NCBI GenBank assembly: GCA_002221725.1
Contig: NJFT01000156.1
Coordinates: 1-64,000 of the forward strand
Reading direction: 5' to 3'
Length of the DNA: 64,000 nucleotides
DNA from: Scedosporium boydii
Taxonomy: Eukaryota; Ascomycota; Sordariomycetes; Microascales; Microascaceae
Every line of letters begins with the position of its first letter. Within the stretch, counting starts at the first letter, position 1. Below, piece after piece: positions 1 to 11,545 of the stretch. The translations under genes and the position numbers were made by a program. The notes beneath the pieces were generated by a model that ran no database searches, had not been told where the DNA came from, and saw only the letters and a program-made list of their open reading frames with translations.

Positions 1-168
1 CCCCCTGCCACCCTTTCAGAGTCCGCCCCTCAGCCTCACCAGGCCCGCTCCAACATATCTACCTCCCGCATCCCGCCGTACCTGCGTAACCTCGCCTTTT
101 CCCCTTTCCCCCCTTCCTTTGCTTCCGCTCCCCATCGACCCATCTTCCACTCCCCCGGAACCTCGACC
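1..168 (+). promoter_or_regulatory. Pyrimidine-rich leader of the C2H2 regulator
   Basis: The strand upstream of the ATG at 169 is strongly C/T rich, as is common just upstream of fungal start codons. No coding signal was seen on either strand. The promoter proper lies off the left edge of the window. Confidence 0.4.
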
Positions 169-2340
169 ATGTCGAGCGCATTTCGTCCAGTAAACTCTCC
201 ATTACCGAATGCCGATGCGAATACCAACATGACCTCTCCCACGACGCCCCGTTCAGCTGGTGCGTCGCTCACCGACCAGGCTCGGCATGTCGACGATGCC
301 ACGACCCCGACTAGGGCATCCTTCAACCCTTCTCTCTCCACGCAAAAACCCCTCCCCACGTCTCCCTTTCCACAGGCTGTCCAAGTGCCAAACTCGGCAC
401 TATCCAGCAATAGCCTGAATGATAGAGAAGGATACTCTCAGGTGAAAAATGAAGACATCGAGATGGAAGGCTCATCGGCTGGCCCGACCGACCCTACCAT
501 GGGCGGCACCGAACCCAGCATCCAGGAGGAACCTGGCTCCGATGAGGATAGCGTAAATGCCGACGGCTCCAGATCGAACAAGAAGAAAAAGTCTCAGCGA
601 TTCTACTGCACCGATTACCCACCTTGCAACTTAAGTTTCACGAGAAGCGAACACCTCGCTCGACACATCAGGTTCGTTGCCAACAAAGGCGTACTACCTT
701 TTTTGTCCAGTCTTCTCTTTTTTCGCTAACATGTTTATAGGAAACACACCGGCGAACGCCCGTTCCAGTGCCACTGCTCTCGACGATTTTCAAGATTGGA
801 CAACCTCCGCCAACATGCTCAGACCGTGCACATCAACGAGGATATTCCCATCGACTCATTAGCCGCCACCGGCTCCAGGTACCAGCGGCAAATTCGCACA
901 GACCGAGTACGACCGAATGGCAGAGCAAGAGCAACCACCACCGGCACCGTCGGCGGTCCAGTTCGTGGTCACTCGAAGAGTTTGTCGACATCTAGCATCG
1001 CCAGCATTGGTTCTGTCGGATCCGTGTTCGGCGCTCGAGGAGAAGACTTGCGGCGAAGGCCACCACCTCTTGTAATGGCCGACCATAGGGTAATGGCCGA
1101 TCATAGGCCTAGGTTATCCATGGAGTCATACGGCAGCACCGGTGACGGCTCCTATACTTCATACCGACACCCTTCCCCCGGCGATTTCAGCACACCCACC
1201 TCCGCAACCTTTTCCACGAATCAAAGTAGCCCCAGGTGGTCTACGATGGCCTCCCCTACGTCGTCGCACTCCCGGTCGCAGAGCATGTACGCCGATACCA
1301 GGATACCTGGCGGTCGTCGTCTTAGCGTTCCTTCGGGTGTCAGTCCCTTCCACGCTCAGCCAGGTGCCGTTCCTGGTCGGCCGATAATGGCGCCCGTTGG
1401 AATGACCCATCCAAACCAAGGGCCTTATTCTCCAGTTGGACATAATCTTGTCACCCCTCCGTCGTCAGGCTTTTCTAGCAGGAGGGATTCCTTCTCTACT
1501 GCCGTTTCAACGACTGATGAGGCGTGGCGCAGGCGAACCTGGCATCCAGACTCTCGTAACTTCGCTGCCCCTACAAGTACGCTGAACAGTGTTGCGAACT
1601 CTGACAACATCCACCTCAACCCACCTGCTCCCCTCGCCGATACTCCGCCGAACCGCAATTCTAACATTCGCCTGCCCGGTATCGAGTCGTTTGATACTGT
1701 TGCGCATCCTGTGACGCCGCCGAGGAGGCCTGGATCGCCGATGATGGTCGACGCCGACTTGTCGAGCCCGCAACGCCCGATTGACGATGAAAGGAGGAAT
1801 CAAACCCAGTGGGATATGGGGCTGCACCGCGGACTTCATCGCCTTGACATTTCAAAGAACAACACGCCTCCTCGCGACAGCGCCGGATCTTGGGCGAACG
1901 AGACTGAGCGCGCGGTGCAGGCTCAGGCTGAGCAGGTCAGAGCCAACCCCCCCACAGTTAGATTCCAGGTCGAGCCGGCACCCGCTGCCCCGCCTCCGCC
2001 ACCTCAGACAGCGCCCAGAGGGTATCACCAGCACACACTCTCGGCACCATCCATCACTACCCCCAGGGAGTCGAAGCGACATGGCTGGTACCACGGCCCG
2101 ATGAACATCCATAGCGAGGCCCAGATGCATCCTGAGCACCATGTAGACCCACGACAGCAAAGGGTTGACCGCATGGTCCACCCCAATATTGCTGCGTTTT
2201 CGGGTTTTCCAGCACGCGAACCGCCCCCCCCACCACCTAATCCCCAGCAATCCGGGCCGGCCAGCCCGGACTCGCTCAGGAGACTAGAAGCCCTTGTTGC
2301 TGTTGCGACTAGCGAAGGCAAGACTGCAGCCGCCTATTAA
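169..2340 (+). CDS. C2H2 zinc finger transcription factor (Usv1/Rgm1-like fingers)
   Basis: Two exons, 169-671 and 741-2340, joined over a 69-nt intron (GTTCGT donor, CTAAC branch site near 726, TAG acceptor), give 700 residues. The intron falls inside the finger block, and splicing restores the linker KHTGERPF. Finger 1 uses C147, C153, H166 and H170. Finger 2 uses C178, C180, H193 and H198 and ends in [15 protein letters not shown]. The residues ahead of the fingers are acidic (EEPGSDEDS) and then basic (KKKKSQR), which may serve in nuclear import. The long C-terminal part is low complexity (Ser, Pro, His rich) with no other domain seen. By family it is a nuclear DNA-binding regulator related to yeast Usv1/Rgm1, which act in stress and carbon responses. 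Its targets cannot be inferred here, so no gene symbol is given. Confidence 0.85.
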
Positions 2341-4209
2341 ACGGCCATGAAGTGCCTGAACCATTTCTCACAATTCAACTCAAACCTTTTGGAAATTTGA
2401 TATTGAAGCGCCTTATTTCCTTTAATGATTGGCCCGAGTGCCTTTTGTTTTTTCCTTTTCCTCGAATCGAGTCCAAGCTGCGTTCGGCTTTTCTTTGTCT
2501 GGCTTTCGGGGTTTCTGGTTTAGAGTTTCATGAGAACACAATCGCTACAAAGCTCAGGTGATCATATAACGCTCACTCAATTGTTATACCCATGGGAGAA
2601 CGGGGAATGGACGGCATCATTTTTTTTTTTTTTTCCTTTATATATGGGGACGGTCCAGGGGGTTTCATCGCATTATTTCCTACTTCTTTCTTCTCACGAG
2701 CAACACCCTACACAAGAACGGAGTTTCTCTTCAGAGAACGGTATACCCCATATATTTCTCTCAACTCTCTCTCGCTCTTACTCGACTCACTGTCGAACTC
2801 ATCCTGGGCTTGTTTTTTCTTCGGAGCCTCGTTATTTCTTAGCTGTTTAGTGTTTCGTGCAATTTGCATGCGATGAGCTCCGAGCGGAATAGAGGTGGAG
2901 CTTCATTGTTTCGCAGGCGGCCTCAAGCGTTTTTGATACTGTTCGTATTGTTCGTCTACGTTGGGAGTTAAGTCTCTATTCGTTTTGGGTTTTTATGTGT
3001 CACGTTTTATGTGGTTCATGGGATGGGAAACTCGGACTAGGGACACTCTTTTTCTTTTTGGTTTGGAGTATATCAGGCTGAACAGGACTCTTGCAACGGA
3101 ACAAACGCCTCTCAGCCAGCCGAGAGGCCTTTGGGTTGGGATTCTTTTGTTGGAACCGAATGAATACGAGCTGGGATTTCCTTATTTCTTTTTCTTTTCC
3201 TTCTTTTCCTTTCTATTTATCTGCTTTTATGCCTCGTACTTTTGTGGCATCTTCCTCCCTGCTGGCCTTATAGAGTGCCTCAAGACTGATGGGAAGAGAA
3301 GCGTGAAAAAATCTCTGGGGTGCGAGGTTTACGGGTAGTTGGTTTCCTTTCCCTGTTTTAGGTTTTTCACTTCAGTATGAGCTTATGATATAATGAGATA
3401 CCCTCTTCTATCTCCATAAGATGGTCTTGTGTGTGGAGCGAAGAGACCTCTGTTATGGTCTTACGAATGTGACCAGTACTTGGAGGAACACTCCTCAGAG
3501 TATGAATCGTAAGCTATAAGTGATCAGCGACAGGATCCTCCCGACAATACTCATACCCTACTCATTCAGGACATGTCACTATATTGTACTCTCCTCACTC
3601 GGTGAGTAGTTCTGCAAACACATCACCTATGTAGGCGGGGACATCATTCGGCTTGGAAATGGCGGGGTCCAGGTTACAGTAGGATCTCCATCGCTTGGTG
3701 AAGGCGGAGGAGGCTGATCTACTTTTCATACTGCGGTCGATCGGGGAAAACGGAAGTTGGCGATTTACAAAGGCACTGGCAATTTCATCAGACTCGGGTC
3801 GTACCTGCAGAGCCAGGTACATCAACGCAGGAACGCAGGAACGCAGGAACCATCTAACGCCCAATGTCAAGCTTGAGGAACAGTGTGAGTTTCGGCGAGC
3901 AACGTCACTTGTGGAGAAGTGGCGGGTTTCGGCTATTTATCGGCTGATCCCACCAAGTCGAAGTCTTCCGCTGTGTTGATGTTCTCTGGTTCCTGCCTTC
4001 GCAATTGTTTGCGCTCCGATTTTGATTGCAAAAAGGCTGGAATCTTGTTGTCGCGTGTGTTTATTCGGCCATTTTCAGTCAAAAAATCCTACCCCGAAGC
4101 CCCATCTGATCCATATACCAAGATTGTCGTACTCGTGAAGGAAAATTGGCGTTAGTGCCCCCTGCTCCCCTTGTTTCCCGGGCCGTCGCCGCGCGCGCTT
4201 CGTGTCGCA
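2341..4209. other. Gene-free stretch between the C2H2 gene and RSC1
   Basis: About 1.87 kb with no coding region I can support. The short ORFs here lack recognisable domains and have T-rich low-complexity translations. It holds the 3' UTR of the C2H2 gene, a run of 15 T at 2620-2634, a short inverted repeat plus octamer tandem repeat at 3801-3850, and the promoter of RSC1. Confidence 0.5.
3801..3850. repeat. 7-bp inverted repeat followed by 3.4 copies of an octamer
   Basis: GTACCTG (3801-3807) and CAGGTAC (3814-3820) are perfect inverted arms around a 6-nt spacer. Four bases later the octamer AACGCAGG is repeated at 3824-3831, 3832-3839 and 3840-3847, with AAC of a fourth copy. No function can be assigned. 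Confidence 0.7.
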
Positions 4210-7200
4210 ATGTCAGCCAACCCCGACGATGGAAACGCGACGGAGGTGCGCGAGACCATCGAAGCGAAACCGCCGACGGCAGCCACGACAACCTCCGAAG
4301 ATGTCGAGATGAAGGATCGCGAGGAGGACGACGGCGAGGCCGATGCCGAAGGAGAAGAGGATGACGATGTCGATGCCGAGGGCGAGGAGGATGACACGAA
4401 TCGCGACAGTACACAACCTGGCAAAGGGTCAAGGGAGTTGTTGCAGACGATTCAAGACCTCTCAACGTTCTTGTGCACTTATAAAGATGAGTAAGTTTGG
4501 CATTGGTGTAATTGTTTTTCCCCCTCTTTCGCGCTGTTGCAATGGCATGGCTAACTGCGGGTGGATTTTCTAGGGGCGAGGAGGATGAATTGGCCATGGG
4601 CTTCCAGCGCATCCCAAACCGGCGAACGCTTCCCCACTACTTTGACATCATCTCGAATCCAATAGCTTTTAGCACAATTAGGGTACGTAGTTCGTCAAGC
4701 GCGAGAATACATCGGAGGGAGAGTAATTTAGTTTTTCTCCAATTGGTTGCGCTGTAGAAAATCAGTACTGACGTGGTTTTTTTTTTCCTGTCCTGTTGCA
4801 GCAAAAAATCATTCGCAAACAATACACAGCCTTCTCCGAGTTCGTGCGCGATGTCGCGCAGATTTGCCACAATGCGCAGGTCTTCAATCGGCCGTCTGCT
4901 GGAATTTTCGGCGCCGCAGTGAGGTTGCGAGAGGTCTTCCAGGAAGAGCTCCACAAATTGGTGGAGAAGGGTGTCATTACCCAGGCCGAAGCCGAGCTGC
5001 CTGACTTGGGAGAAATTCCTTCGGCCGACGAGTCACCGCCGCCCGAGGAGGAGGAGGAAGAAGAAGAGGAAGATGAAGACGAGGAGGATGATGATGACGA
5101 TGACGATGAGGGCGGTCGTCGCCGTGGAGGACGGAGGCGACAGTCGAGACGACAGGGATCTGCCGGTGAGGGTAAGAAACGACGTGGACGACCGCCTCGA
5201 GTCCTGACTCCAATGGAGGCTCGGATCCAGTCGGTTATCAAGGGCCTGCGGAAACCAAGGGATGAGGACGGAGAGCTATTGATTCTCCCATTCGAAAAAC
5301 TACCAGATCGACAGGCGCTGCCAGACTATTATGAAGTCATCGCTCATCCCATGGCCCTGGATAACATTAAGAAGAAGGCTAAGCGTAAGAAGTACCGCGA
5401 TGTTGACCACCTACTGAACGACATCAATTTGATGTTTGAAAATGCCAAGCTCTATAATGAGGATGGAAGTCAGCTGTTCGAGGCCGCCGTGGAGCTGCAA
5501 AAGTTCGCACGGGAGCTCGTGGTGCAGGAAAAAGAGAAGCCCGATGACAGCTTCCGAGACGACGAAGGCAAACGGCCCTTGACCGAAATTCAGTTCCGAG
5601 GCGAAATCTGGAGAGTTGGCGACTGGGTGCATATCCGGAACCCTAATGATCCGAGAAAGCCCATTGTGGCTCAAATCTACCGAACGTGGCAGGATCCTTC
5701 GGGTCAGAGTTGGATCAATGCCTGTTGGTACTACCGACCTGAGCAGACCGTCCATCGTGTGGAGAAGCATTTCTATGAGCACGAAGTTGTCAAAACCGGT
5801 CAGTATCGCGATCATCGCGCCGAGGAAATTGTCGATCGCTGCTTCGTCATGTTTGTGACTCGGTTCCCCAAGGGACGACCGCAGGGTTTCTCCCTGGGCA
5901 AAGCGATCTATGTCTGCGAGTCGCGATATAACGAGGAGCGATACACGTTCAACAAGATCAAAACGTGGGCGAGCTGCTTGCCCGACGAGGTCCGAGAAAA
6001 GGACTATGTAATGGATCTCTATCCAGTCCCGTTGAAGATGAGGAAAGTTCCGAGCCCGATCAAGCATCTGCTGCGTCACGACGCCAGGCCGACAGACGAC
6101 TTGCCCAAGCCCACTTGGGGCAATCCTAATGCGCCTCCAATTGTCGGCGCTGTCCACTGTCGGCCACGCGAGGCCAATGTGAGTATCTCTGTTGCATCTT
6201 TTTTTTTCGTCGATCCTTTTTTTCTTCCTTATTCTTCATTTTTGGATTATTTTACCCTTAGCATTTTTTTCGATGTTTCGGTTCATTCTGCCGCCGCCGC
6301 TGCCGCTTCTTGTCCTTGAACCGTTTCTTCCTCGTTGCGCCCGATGTTGTCTGGCTGCTTCTCTAGTTTCAATCTCTTCCTCCCTTGTTTCTCACACCGG
6401 CACTTTGTCGGGTATTTTCACTGTCTTGATGATTTTTTTTTAAGATTTGTTGTGATATCCCTTCATTCAATTTCTTTCTAGCTCTCACAGGAGAGTGAGA
6501 TATATTTTCACTTCACAAGCAATTTTTGGGGACAAAACATTCGAATCGCCCAATAGCAGGATATCGAAAACTCCTTTGAATCGAGTTCTAACAAGTCTTG
6601 TTTCTATTACAGGAGTCTCCACCACCGGAGCCATCGCCTCCACCTACGCCAGCACCAGCCATTGCGGCGGTGCGAAGCAACTCTATCCCGAGGCCGTCGC
6701 CTCACCAAATCGGGCGAGGCATTCCACCCGTGGTAGGACACAATCATCATCCACCCCCTCCAGGCTACCACCACCCTATGGGAGCTGCGCCAATTCCTGC
6801 CCAGTCTCCTATTCATCACTACACACCTGGACATTTCCAACCATCGACACCACTTCCCGCCACTCCGTCCCCCGTCTTGAGGCATAACCAAGTCGCAAGC
6901 CCCGTCTCCTTCCAATATCAACAGCAACAACCACCGCCCGTAGCGATCCGACCTTTGCACCCCGGCCAACACCCGCCGCCGCCACAAGGTTACCATCCGG
7001 GTTATCATCAACCCTACGCCGGCACCCCTATCCAACATCACCCTCCAGCAATGCAAACTCCAGTCGTTCCAGCATACGAGGCTCACCGCGCGCCCATGCC
7101 GGCGCAGCCCAGAGCTCCAATGGTACCCGCACCCGTACCCGCGCCCGCAGCCCAGGTCCCCGCTCCTGCCGGCGCCACCACCCGTCCCCGAGAGGTTTTC

Positions 7201-7620
7201 ACACTCGCCGACGAACAGAACGCCGCCGTCCCCGAAGACATCCGCGATCTTTACCGCAAGGATGAGCAGGGACGTGTCCTGTTCTGGACCGCCCCTCCGG
7301 TTATCAGGGAGAACGGTGCGCTGACCGCCAAGAGCGCCGCCCTGGGCCACAGTGTCCGCTACCTTTCCGACCTCGACGAATGGAAGAAGGAAAGGGAAGC
7401 CAAGCGCAAGGCGCGAGACGAGAAGCGCGCCGAGGAGGCCAAGAAGCGCAAGGCGGAGGAGGAGGCCGCCGCCGCCGAGGCCAAGGAGAAGGCCCTAGAC
7501 CAGGCCGCTGATGTGCTCGCTGGTTACTTTAAGGCGCATGAGGAGACTACGAAGAAGCTTCGTGAGGAGCAAGGCCTCGATAAGTGGGATGAGGTTATGC
7601 GCGAGGTTCACGCTAAATGA
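4210..7620 (+). CDS. RSC1: RSC chromatin remodelling complex subunit Rsc1/Rsc2 (two bromodomains, BAH)
   Basis: Four exons, 4210-4490, 4574-4682, 4802-6178 and 6613-7620, give 924 residues. Bromodomain 1 spans about 80-190 and contains FDIISNPIAFSTI and ICHNAQVFN. An acidic tract follows at about 212-233, then an AT-hook (KKRRGRPPR, about 255-263), bromodomain 2 at about 275-370 (LPDYYEVIAHPMALDNI, NAKLYN) and a BAH domain at about 395-525. The C-terminal third is Pro/His rich and ends in a charged coiled-coil-like stretch. In yeast Rsc1 and Rsc2 are alternative subunits of the nuclear RSC nucleosome remodeller, where bromodomains bind acetyl-lysine. Filamentous fungi usually have one such gene, so Rsc1 and Rsc2 cannot be told apart. 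The start at 4210 is preferred over an in-frame ATG at 4171. The third intron is long (434 nt) and T rich, and a small skipped exon there cannot be excluded. Confidence 0.9.
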
Positions 7621-8362
7621 GTTTTTTCAGGAAAGGGGAGAACTAGGAGGAGGATTTGACAGAGAGGGAGTGAGGGGTTCCTAATATGGATTTGTTTCAT
7701 TGGGTTTGATAGGCATGTCGACGACGACGCCTAATCTCGAGGTGGATTGGACCAGGCTTTGATTTATTTTCCAGGCAAGTTGCCCGGCGTGGCTAGGCTG
7801 GACGAGTAATTGTATTCTTAGGGCATTCGTATGCAAACCGGGTAAGGGAAGCGGATCATTCTATTATTCAATACAAACTTGGAGTTTGAAGCACTTTAGC
7901 TTTGCACAAAGGCATGGTCTGGCTTTAGTGCCAACTTGAGCTGATCCTCTCTTCATGTCCCCATCAAAGGAGTGCTGCTTAACATGTGGAATATATTTGA
8001 TTGTAGTCTTTTCCGCCCTAGGCATCAGTATTTAACATCAAAGAAATTAATTTCAGTGCTTAGAGTAAACTAGCTTCAGTTGGAAGGTGCGACTTAGATT
8101 CACTTCGTGATGCTCCAGTGTGAAGGTGCACCTCTCAATTTCCTTAACCTACCAAAGCACGAACTCACGTGACACCCACATTTGGCCACGCCCCTGTTTG
8201 CATAATCCCACCGACCATTGGTTCCTCCGCTCAATATTTCTCTCCCAAACCAACTTCCGCAAAACTACCGAGTATCTGGCGAACAGTCGACACAACCGCA
8301 ACCCCCGACAATCAGCCAGAAATCAACCCGACAGCAGAGCGTTTCCATCATCAAAATCCACG
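7621..8362. other. 3' UTR of RSC1 and promoter of the Zn2Cys6 gene
   Basis: About 740 nt with no supported gene. The reading frame of the next gene stays open upstream to 8120, but that translation is low in conserved features and the stretch is taken as 5' leader. Confidence 0.5.
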
Positions 8363-10895
8363 ATGGCGGATTCGCCTCCATCGCCAAATCAACAGGCGTA
8401 TCACGCCTATGCGAGCAATGGTTTGCAGGTCCTGCAAGCCGCCACTAACGCGCACCAGGCGATTTTCCACGACGGACAGTCGCAGGAGCTCGAACAGCAC
8501 CATGATCTCCAGCAGGCCGCGCAGCAAGCCGCTGCTCAGCAGCACCTGCAGCAGCATGAGCATCATGATCATCAACAGCAGCAGGACGATGAGCAGCATC
8601 AGAGCCAGCAGCCCGAAGACGTGAAGCCCATCGTCACGACGATGCCCCAGACCCCTAGTCAGCAGCACTTGACTCTCCCGCCTGGCATTTCCAGCAGCCC
8701 AGCTCGAATCATCTCCGACCCAGCTGCCCTTGCCGCGGTCGCGGCTGCCGCAGGTGCTCAGGACGCGTTCGCACCGGATGCATTGACTCAGGAGGCTCTC
8801 GCGCAGGAGGCTCTTGCCGCGCGCGCTGCTGCTGCAGCGGCGGCTGCCGTCCCAATTCCACGAGTTTCGCGAGACCCCTCGGTGAACCCCAAGTTGACGC
8901 GACTCTCACGCGCGTGCGATAATTGCTCGCAGCGAAAAGTCAAATGCGATGCGGTTCGGCCTTGCAAGCCTTGTGTCGATCTTAACCTCGAATGCACGAA
9001 TAATCGCGTCGTCAAACGTCGTGGTCCCCCCAACAAGGCTGTCGAGGCTATTCGTCTCAAGAAACGGCTCTCTGAAGTCGCCGCTCAAGAAATGGGCCTT
9101 ACTGGCGTTGGCGTAGGTGTCGGCGTGGGAGGACTGCAGCAACTCGGTTACAGCGGTTCCACCCCTCATTCCGCCGCCCAAGCACTCGTCTCTATTGCGG
9201 GAGTCAACGAAGCCGGCATTCACCTCGATGGAGAGGCCATTGCGCCCAGACCCATCTTGGAAGCCCTTGTCGACGACTTTTTCACATACATTCATCCTCT
9301 TTGCCCCTTCCCCCACCAGCCGACTTTCCAAGCTGCCTTCGTCAATCGAGACGATAGAACTGATCCTGAGTTTCTGGCGCTTCTTGCGAGTATGATTGGC
9401 GCTCTCGTCGCGTCCTTCCCCCGAACCGCTCGCGCGCACCTCAAGAACCAGCAGAGTATGCACATCTTCCCGCGTGCCACCGTCATGATTGACAAGTGCC
9501 GTGACATCGCCCTTCAGGCCCGTGGCGTCAAGTGGCCTTCGAAGCAGCCAAAGACTCTCAATGACGCGGCTACTAGCTACTTCCTTGCGCTGTCCGCCTC
9601 TTACACTCTCCAGTGGAACGTCTTCCGTCTGCACATGACCGAGGCGCTCGGTCTCATCAATGAGCTGGGCTTCGAGAGGCCTAAGCATCCAAACGAAGGT
9701 CCGACTTACGGCAATGATATCAGTGCGCCCGCTCCTGATAAGCTTCCTTTCAACCACATCAAGGATCAAGTTGGCAAAAGGATTTTCTGGTGCATCTTCC
9801 TTGGAGTTCGGTAAGTTCATTTTGTTGTTCCTTACGTCTTGTAATGCGTGGCCAATGCTAATTTTTTTTTTTTTTCGATTTCACCACAGCTCCCTCTTCC
9901 AACTCGGCGGATCGGCCGCCAATCTCTTCATCCTCCCTCCCACGCCCGCCTTCCCGTATCCTGCGCGTCCTGCGGCCGCTGATGATAAGGACATCCAAGC
10001 GAACGAAGTCCTCCAACAGGAGCCAGGCACCACCACTCTTATGACAGGCTTTAGTCTTGCCTGCGACATCTACATGACGATGAATCCCATTGTTAGTGTC
10101 GAGATGTCCTACGGTTTTGATAGCCTTAAGTGGCCCGACCAGCGTGGGATGTTGAAGGACAGCCTTCTCGCCGCCAAGGCAACCCTCGATAATCTTCCGC
10201 CCGAGCTCCAGCTCATCTCGCCCGACCCGACGGCTGCCGGTATAACCTTGTTCGATGACCAGGGACTCGAATACGTTCCTCCCGGCAACGCTGACGCGCC
10301 CCCTCTACCCCACGATGTGCGCCAGGTGATCAAGACGCAACCCTTCCGCCGCCGAAGTTTGCAGCTCGAGATCCAGAAGGCCAACATTTTTCTATCGCAG
10401 CTTGCGACCCGTTCGTACTTTGTTGAGCTCTACTTTAGCCGCCGCAACGTCAATTATGACCCCGGCATTCAGCTGCTCGCGACTAACGGTGAGGGTACCG
10501 AGGAAGAGAACCTCGAGATTCGCGAAGAGGAGACAGTCCGCGTCATCATGACCCAAGAACGCGATCAGATAGTCGAGGATCTTCTTGTCGTCCTCGGCGC
10601 CATCTCGCAGCGCAACCTCGAGCCCAACGGCAACTCGCTCATCACCAAGATCCGCCAAGTCGCTTCGACCCTCTTGCAGAGCGCTCCCTGCCGCGAGCCG
10701 CTATCCGACCAGCACAAGGAGGCCCTCTCGTCTCTTCTCGTCGTGCTTACGCGCCTCGAGAAGACGAGCTCATCGGGCCCCGGCAACGACTCCATGACGG
10801 ACAAGGACGAAGAGGAGGAGCTGAGCACCTGGGCGTCGCTGAGGGACTACCAGATGAGGTTCTCGGCTCCTGATGGGTTCCCGGGGCATCTTTAG
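8363..10895 (+). CDS. Zn2Cys6 fungal-specific transcription factor
   Basis: Exons 8363-9810 and 9890-10895, separated by a 79-nt intron (GTAAGT to CACAG, with a T-run before the acceptor), give 817 residues. The binuclear zinc cluster is C185, C188, C195, C201, C204 and C211, exactly the CX2CX6CX5CX2CX6C pattern, followed by a basic linker (VVKRRGPPNK). The N-terminus is rich in Gln, His and Ala. From about residue 295 (FFTYIHPLCPFPHQP) the protein matches the start of the fungal-specific transcription factor domain of the xylanolytic activator type. The family acts in the nucleus as regulators of carbon, nitrogen or secondary metabolism. I do not recognise the specific orthologue, and the neighbours give no hint of a target pathway. 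The ATG at 8363 is chosen because coding character begins there. Confidence 0.85.
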
Positions 10896-11545
10896 TATCA
10901 AATCCCCCCGCCTTTCTTCGACTATTATTAGTGGAGCCGATGTGTCCATGCTCTGTTGAGGAAAGTCTGATTGGTGTGGTCTCTGTTTTGATGACGGTTG
11001 TTTTCTTCTTTCTACGAGCAACGAGCTACGAGGGGCGTGTTGGTGGCGGTGTCTTGGTTCGGTGTGTACAACTAGCGCTATATGTCTATAGCCTTTGGTC
11101 TTTCGGTTCTTTGTCGTCCATCATCCGTGGTTTTGAGATGATGTACCCTGTTTTTCTCCTCTTTCTTCTTTTCCTTTTTTTCTCTTATCTTCTTTTAATC
11201 CTGTTTTATAGTTGCAAGCCACGAATGCCTGCTTTAGTAGAAAACGGGAAGGGAATGGAGGTTTCGAAAAGGCGGACTTGGCTGAGGAAGGGGATTCGGA
11301 TCCAGCGGCTTCTTTACGTCGCATTTGTACCACCTCTTTTTTCAAGGTTGGTCTTTAGGAGTCGGGAGTTTATAGGAAGATTCGACAGAACCCAATGTTA
11401 CCCGAGAAGGGTTTTTTTATTCATTTTTATCTTAATCCTAGTTGTACGGTAAAAAGTGGATGCATCCCTGTGTACATCGATGTATATATTTCTAGAAGGT
11501 CTGCTAGCAGCCTCGAAGTATTTCGGGCTCAATGACATTCCCCAT
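10896..11545. other. Convergent 3' regions, no gene seen
   Basis: About 650 nt between two converging genes. It is T rich on the + strand with short non-conserved ORFs only, consistent with two 3' UTRs. Confidence 0.5.

Noticed and set aside
8120..8362. 81-residue N-terminal extension of the Zn2Cys6 protein
   Set aside because: Frame is open but the composition differs from the rest and lacks family similarity. The start at 8363 is more likely.
8906..9820. 304-residue - strand ORF opposite the Zn2Cys6 gene
   Set aside because: The sense strand encodes a perfect zinc cluster and the fungal transcription factor domain. The antisense frame has no motif.
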